Assembly (NCBI RefSeq): GCF_011058155.1
Contig: NZ_JAALFC010000007.1
Location: forward strand, 45,734-109,733
Length of the DNA stretch: 64,000 bases
DNA from: Litoribacterium kuwaitense
GTDB lineage: Bacteria; Bacillota; Bacilli; Bacillales; DSM-28697
Direction of reading: 5' to 3'
This document shows positions 60,896-64,000 of the stretch, piece by piece. Each line of letters starts with the position of its first letter. Position 1 is the stretch's first letter. The notes beneath the pieces were generated by a model that had not been told where the DNA came from, did no database searches, and saw nothing but the letters and a program-made list of their open reading frames with translations. The position numbers were made by a program, and so were the translations under genes.

Positions 60896-62122
60896 CTACG
60901 CCATGGCTCGGTATGCTTTTGACCTTGTGAAAATGACCAACCAGGCAAGGAGTCCTGCGATTCCAAGGCCCAATAAAACACTTTGCACAGAGAGTCCGAC
61001 TGCTGTTAAACCAGCAATGATCGCATAGGACAACGGGTCAAATCCATTCATCGCCAAAAAGATAATACTCATCACCCGTCCCATCACATGCCCTTCTGTA
61101 TTTTCTTGAGCAATTGTGAAAAAAGGAACGAACACGAACACAATAGAAAAGCCAATAAAAAAGATAAGGACAACGAGCCATAGTAAGCTGTCAATTCGAC
61201 TAAACCCGATAAATAGTAGTATTGTACTTAATAAGGCGAAAACGCTGACGGATGCTTTGTTATTTCTTAATGTAAACACACTGAGCAAAATGGTGCCAAG
61301 CAACATGCCAACCCCGAGACTCGATTCCATAAAGCTCAAGTGAATCGGTGAGCCCCCTAGTGTCTCAACAAGCAATGGAATGGCAATATGCAACGCCCCA
61401 AATACGAAAAAATTAAGCGTGATTAAAACGAGAATGCCTATAATGAGATAGGTCGATTTACGAATATACTGAACGCCTTCTTTAAAATCTTGAATAGGCG
61501 TCTGTTTTGTCGTCTTCTCGACATCAGCTTCCTTAATAAATGGCGGAAAAACAAAGATCGCGGAGAAGAACACGAGCACCATTGCCACAAAAAAGCTTAG
61601 AGGAACAGAATACGCCTCCATCATCATTCCGGCAATAATCGGGCCTATGATAAAAGCGAGTTGATCGACCCCTTGAAACATCGCATTGGCCCGTTGCAAT
61701 TTAGCTTTAGGAACAACTTTAGGAATCAGTGAAGTACTCGCAGGACCAAAAAAGGCGTCAAGCATACCGAATACCGTCGCGAGCATGAGCAAAATAGACA
61801 ATGTTAACTCGCCGTTCGCAATCAACATATATAAAATGAGGAGCATGCAGCCTTGCATTAAGTTTGAATAAAACATGATCGTCGTCTTTTTAAACTTATC
61901 CGCGACGACGCCACCAAATACCATCATAAGAAGCCTTGGAACGGTTGCAGAAATTAATACGAGCGCAATCGCCGTTGCTGACCCGACTTCACTCACCGCA
62001 TACCACGACACAGTTGTTAAAAACGTACTATAACCCATAATTGCGAAGATGCCTGCGACGAGCATAAGCATAAAGGTTCGGTTGTGAAGTAATCGCCCTT
62101 CTTTTTCCAATGCAGCTTCCAT
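60896..62122 (-). CDS. MFS transporter (enterobactin-exporter/macrolide-efflux-like)
   Basis: A 408-residue, 12-helix protein. GYSTFLTTVSWYAVSEVGSA and the GGVVADKFKKTTIM loop (motif A-like) resemble the MFS-3 subgroup of drug or siderophore exporters, which includes MefA and EntS. ATG 62122 has GAGGTGAGAGG upstream; the frame is open to 62143. No linked resistance or siderophore gene is seen. Confidence 0.85.
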   Translation of the reverse strand: MEAALEKEGRLLHNRTFMLMLVAGIFAIMGYSTFLTTVSWYAVSEVGSATAIALVLISATVPRLLMMVFGGVVADKFKKTTIMFYSNLMQGCMLLILYMLIANGELTLSILLMLATVFGMLDAFFGPASTSLIPKVVPKAKLQRANAMFQGVDQLAFIIGPIIAGMMMEAYSVPLSFFVAMVLVFFSAIFVFPPFIKEADVEKTTKQTPIQDFKEGVQYIRKSTYLIIGILVLITLNFFVFGALHIAIPLLVETLGGSPIHLSFMESSLGVGMLLGTILLSVFTLRNNKASVSVFALLSTILLFIGFSRIDSLLWLVVLIFFIGFSIVFVFVPFFTIAQENTEGHVMGRVMSIIFLAMNGFDPLSYAIIAGLTAVGLSVQSVLLGLGIAGLLAWLVIFTRSKAYRAMA

Positions 62123-62227
62123 GCCTCTCACCTCTAGATTCAAATTAACCTAAAACACACACTATCATAAACCGACTGTTCGGTCTACAAAAATGACCCC
62201 CCAAAATTAGACATCCCAATCCATACA

Positions 62228-62268
62228 AAAAAAGCCCCTTTACGACGAAATCGTCTTGTCTAAAGGGA
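62228..62268 (-). terminator. Terminator after the cardiolipin synthase gene
   Basis: On the minus strand CCCTTTA pairs with TAAAGGGG, the inner part is an additional dyad (GACGATTTCGTC), and a run of T follows. Confidence 0.8.
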
Positions 62269-62315
62269 CCTGATACGTGGTCCGTTGAGCTTCATTCCCC
62301 ATCGCAACCAAAGCG

Positions 62316-63761
62316 TTAAAGAATAGGCGACAGCAAACGTGAGACCGATTCTTTAAACCGAACAATCCGTGGGCGCTGCTCGTACTTCTCAAGTGTTAAG
62401 AGCTCTGAATCCTTCATATCCTCTTGAAACTGTTGCGTTAAATGCTTAGCCATTCCTACATCATATAAAAAAGCATTGACTTCAAAATTAAGCTTAAAAC
62501 TGCGCACATCGATGTTAGCCGTACCTACTGAAGCAATATCACCATCAACAACAATCGTTTTAGAATGGATAAACCCGTTCGTATACGTATATACATTGGC
62601 CCCAAGCTTTAATAATTCGCCGAGATGAGACAACGTCGCCCAATAAACAAATGGGTGATCCGGTTTATTCGGAATCATAATATGAACCTTCACATCGGAC
62701 AAACAAGCGACCCTTAACGCATCAAGCATGCTTGCGTCAGGGATAAAGTATGGTGTTTGAATGTAAATATTCTTTTTTGCTGATGAAATCATTTTTAAAT
62801 AGCCATATTTAATATGCTCTAGCTCTGAGTCTGGACCGCTCGTCACAATTTGAGCACCTATGTTTCCAGTTTGAACGGGCTCAGGAAACAGACTCGCGTG
62901 ATAGCGAATATCATGATAACGAGAGGCTTGGTTCCAGTCTAAAATGAAGCGTGCCTGCAAGGAATAAACAGCAGTACCTTGTACGCGCAAGTGGTTGTCT
63001 CGCCAATAACCGAATTTTTCACTTAATCCAAGATACTCATCACCGACGTTAAATCCGCCAATATAGCCAATTTTCCCATCAATAACGACGATCTTACGGT
63101 GATTTCGGTAGTTTAATCGTATGTTGATAAACCGTAGCTTTGACGGAAAAAACGATTCAACTTCTCCACCGTGCTTAATCAGCTCTTTAAAAAACCCTTT
63201 ATTTAAAGTTCTTGACCCAAGTGCATCATAAAGAACGCGAACACGCAGCCCTTCCTTTGCTTTTTGAATGAGTGCTTCCCTGACGGCTTTCCCGAGGTTA
63301 TCTCTGCGATAAATATAGTATTGCAGATGAATGGACTCTTTCGCCTGTTTAATATCTTCAATCAACTGCTTAAACTTTTTGTCCCCACTCGTGTAAAACT
63401 CAAAGATATTGTTGTCGGAAAAAGCCGCCTGATTATGTAGCAAATGCATGTAAATCATGTCACGGTGTTCAGATATATCAACGTTGCGGTAAGGGAGGTG
63501 TCCTTCTTTAATTTTTTTCAGTTGTGAACTGACGATATCCCCGTAGTCCCTTTGGTTAAAATCCTCTGAGTCAAATAAACGATACCTGCTCAAATTTTGG
63601 GCAAAAAACAAGTACAACACAAACCCTACTACTGGAACGAATAAGAGAACGAGCAGCCATGCCCAGGTTGCACTGATGTCTCGCCGCTCTCGAAAAACGA
63701 CAAAAGTCGCTAACATGATATTGAGCACAAGTGTACAAATTACAATTGCCGATGTTAACAT
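62316..63761 (-). CDS. cls: Cardiolipin synthase
   Basis: 481 residues, two phospholipase-D domains. N-terminal hydrophobic hairpin (about 1-60, with WAWLLVLLFVPVVGFVLYL), then HKD motifs in NYRNHRKIVVIDGK (about 220) and GFIHSKTIVVDGDI (about 400). It condenses phosphatidylglycerol to cardiolipin in the membrane. ATG 63761 has GGAGGATGTC. The remaining 239 bp to the window end hold no recognisable gene. Confidence 0.93.
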   Translation of the reverse strand: MLTSAIVICTLVLNIMLATFVVFRERRDISATWAWLLVLLFVPVVGFVLYLFFAQNLSRYRLFDSEDFNQRDYGDIVSSQLKKIKEGHLPYRNVDISEHRDMIYMHLLHNQAAFSDNNIFEFYTSGDKKFKQLIEDIKQAKESIHLQYYIYRRDNLGKAVREALIQKAKEGLRVRVLYDALGSRTLNKGFFKELIKHGGEVESFFPSKLRFINIRLNYRNHRKIVVIDGKIGYIGGFNVGDEYLGLSEKFGYWRDNHLRVQGTAVYSLQARFILDWNQASRYHDIRYHASLFPEPVQTGNIGAQIVTSGPDSELEHIKYGYLKMISSAKKNIYIQTPYFIPDASMLDALRVACLSDVKVHIMIPNKPDHPFVYWATLSHLGELLKLGANVYTYTNGFIHSKTIVVDGDIASVGTANIDVRSFKLNFEVNAFLYDVGMAKHLTQQFQEDMKDSELLTLEKYEQRPRIVRFKESVSRLLSPIL

Positions 63762-64000
63762 GACATCCTCCTGAGCGTGAAATCGCTTGATACAGTCTAT
63801 CCTATCGTAGCTTATCCTAGCGGGCTGTCAATCACTCTTAAAAAAATTCCATGATTGACAAGTGCCTCCCTCTAGTATACACACGATCAGAGAGTTCGAC
63901 AAAAAAGAATGTCGCTGTGTCATTTACAGATATGTTTAGCTTAAGCACCTGATTCCTCATACGAAACAACATATGGCTTTAGTTGTGTATTATAGTAGCC

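Overview
The window looks like chromosome of a low-to-mid GC Bacillaceae member, probably an alkaliphilic or spore-forming Bacillus relative. The case rests on strong GGAGG ribosome sites with frequent TTG and GTG starts, S-layer-homology (SLH) proteins, an arsRBC operon, two siderophore-type ABC importers, a Bacillus-type cardiolipin synthase and a resident Erm methylase with an ErmD-like leader peptide. The species cannot be fixed from the sequence alone. No rRNA, tRNA, complete insertion sequence or prophage was seen.

Layout. 1-7.2 kb: the start of an unknown gene, a WYL regulator, a 514-bp intergenic region with two degenerate CRISPR-like repeats ending in a terminator, a giant SLH surface protein, and a 17-repeat CRISPR array of type I-B-like repeats with no cas genes in view. 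7.2-24.2 kb: threonine catabolism (kbl with a doubly frameshifted tdh), BrnQ, a frameshifted YhgE/Pip protein, an esterase, CorA, acetyltransferases, a sugar MFS permease facing a sugar isomerase, a second SLH protein and an alkyltransferase-like protein. 24.4-28.3 kb: an AbrB-Doc toxin-antitoxin pair lying between two 285-bp direct copies of the 3' end of an ABC-F gene. 28.4-32.3 kb: a frameshifted M3 peptidase, then erm with a complete drug-sensing leader (promoter, RLR-type arrest peptide, terminator, hairpin over the Shine-Dalgarno). 32.3-46.7 kb: arsRBC, metabolic genes, UppP, a regulator with its membrane partner, a lipoprotein cyclophilin, a TetR-MFS efflux pair, and two decayed genes (grpB, HIT). 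46.7-55.3 kb: two iron or cofactor importers, the first ending in a ferrochelatase-like gene, separated by a type I (holin-like peptide plus antisense RNA) toxin-antitoxin locus and a frameshifted NmrA-type reductase. A consensus-like Fur box precedes the second importer. 55.4-64 kb: small membrane, thiamine-binding, Nudix, desaturase, SDR-like, MFS and cardiolipin synthase genes.

General pattern. Six genes (tdh, yhgE, the M3 peptidase, erm, the first fecCD and the NmrA gene) are broken only by single-base deletions, seven in all, nearly all in short homopolymers. Adding back the missing bases restores family-length proteins in every case. This points to a systematic sequencing or assembly error, although real inactivation cannot be excluded. 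In contrast, grpB and the HIT gene carry several different lesions and look truly decayed.

The most unusual signals are the degenerate two-repeat CRISPR-like unit at 1515-1590 and the toxin-antitoxin cassette bracketed by a duplicated gene end.
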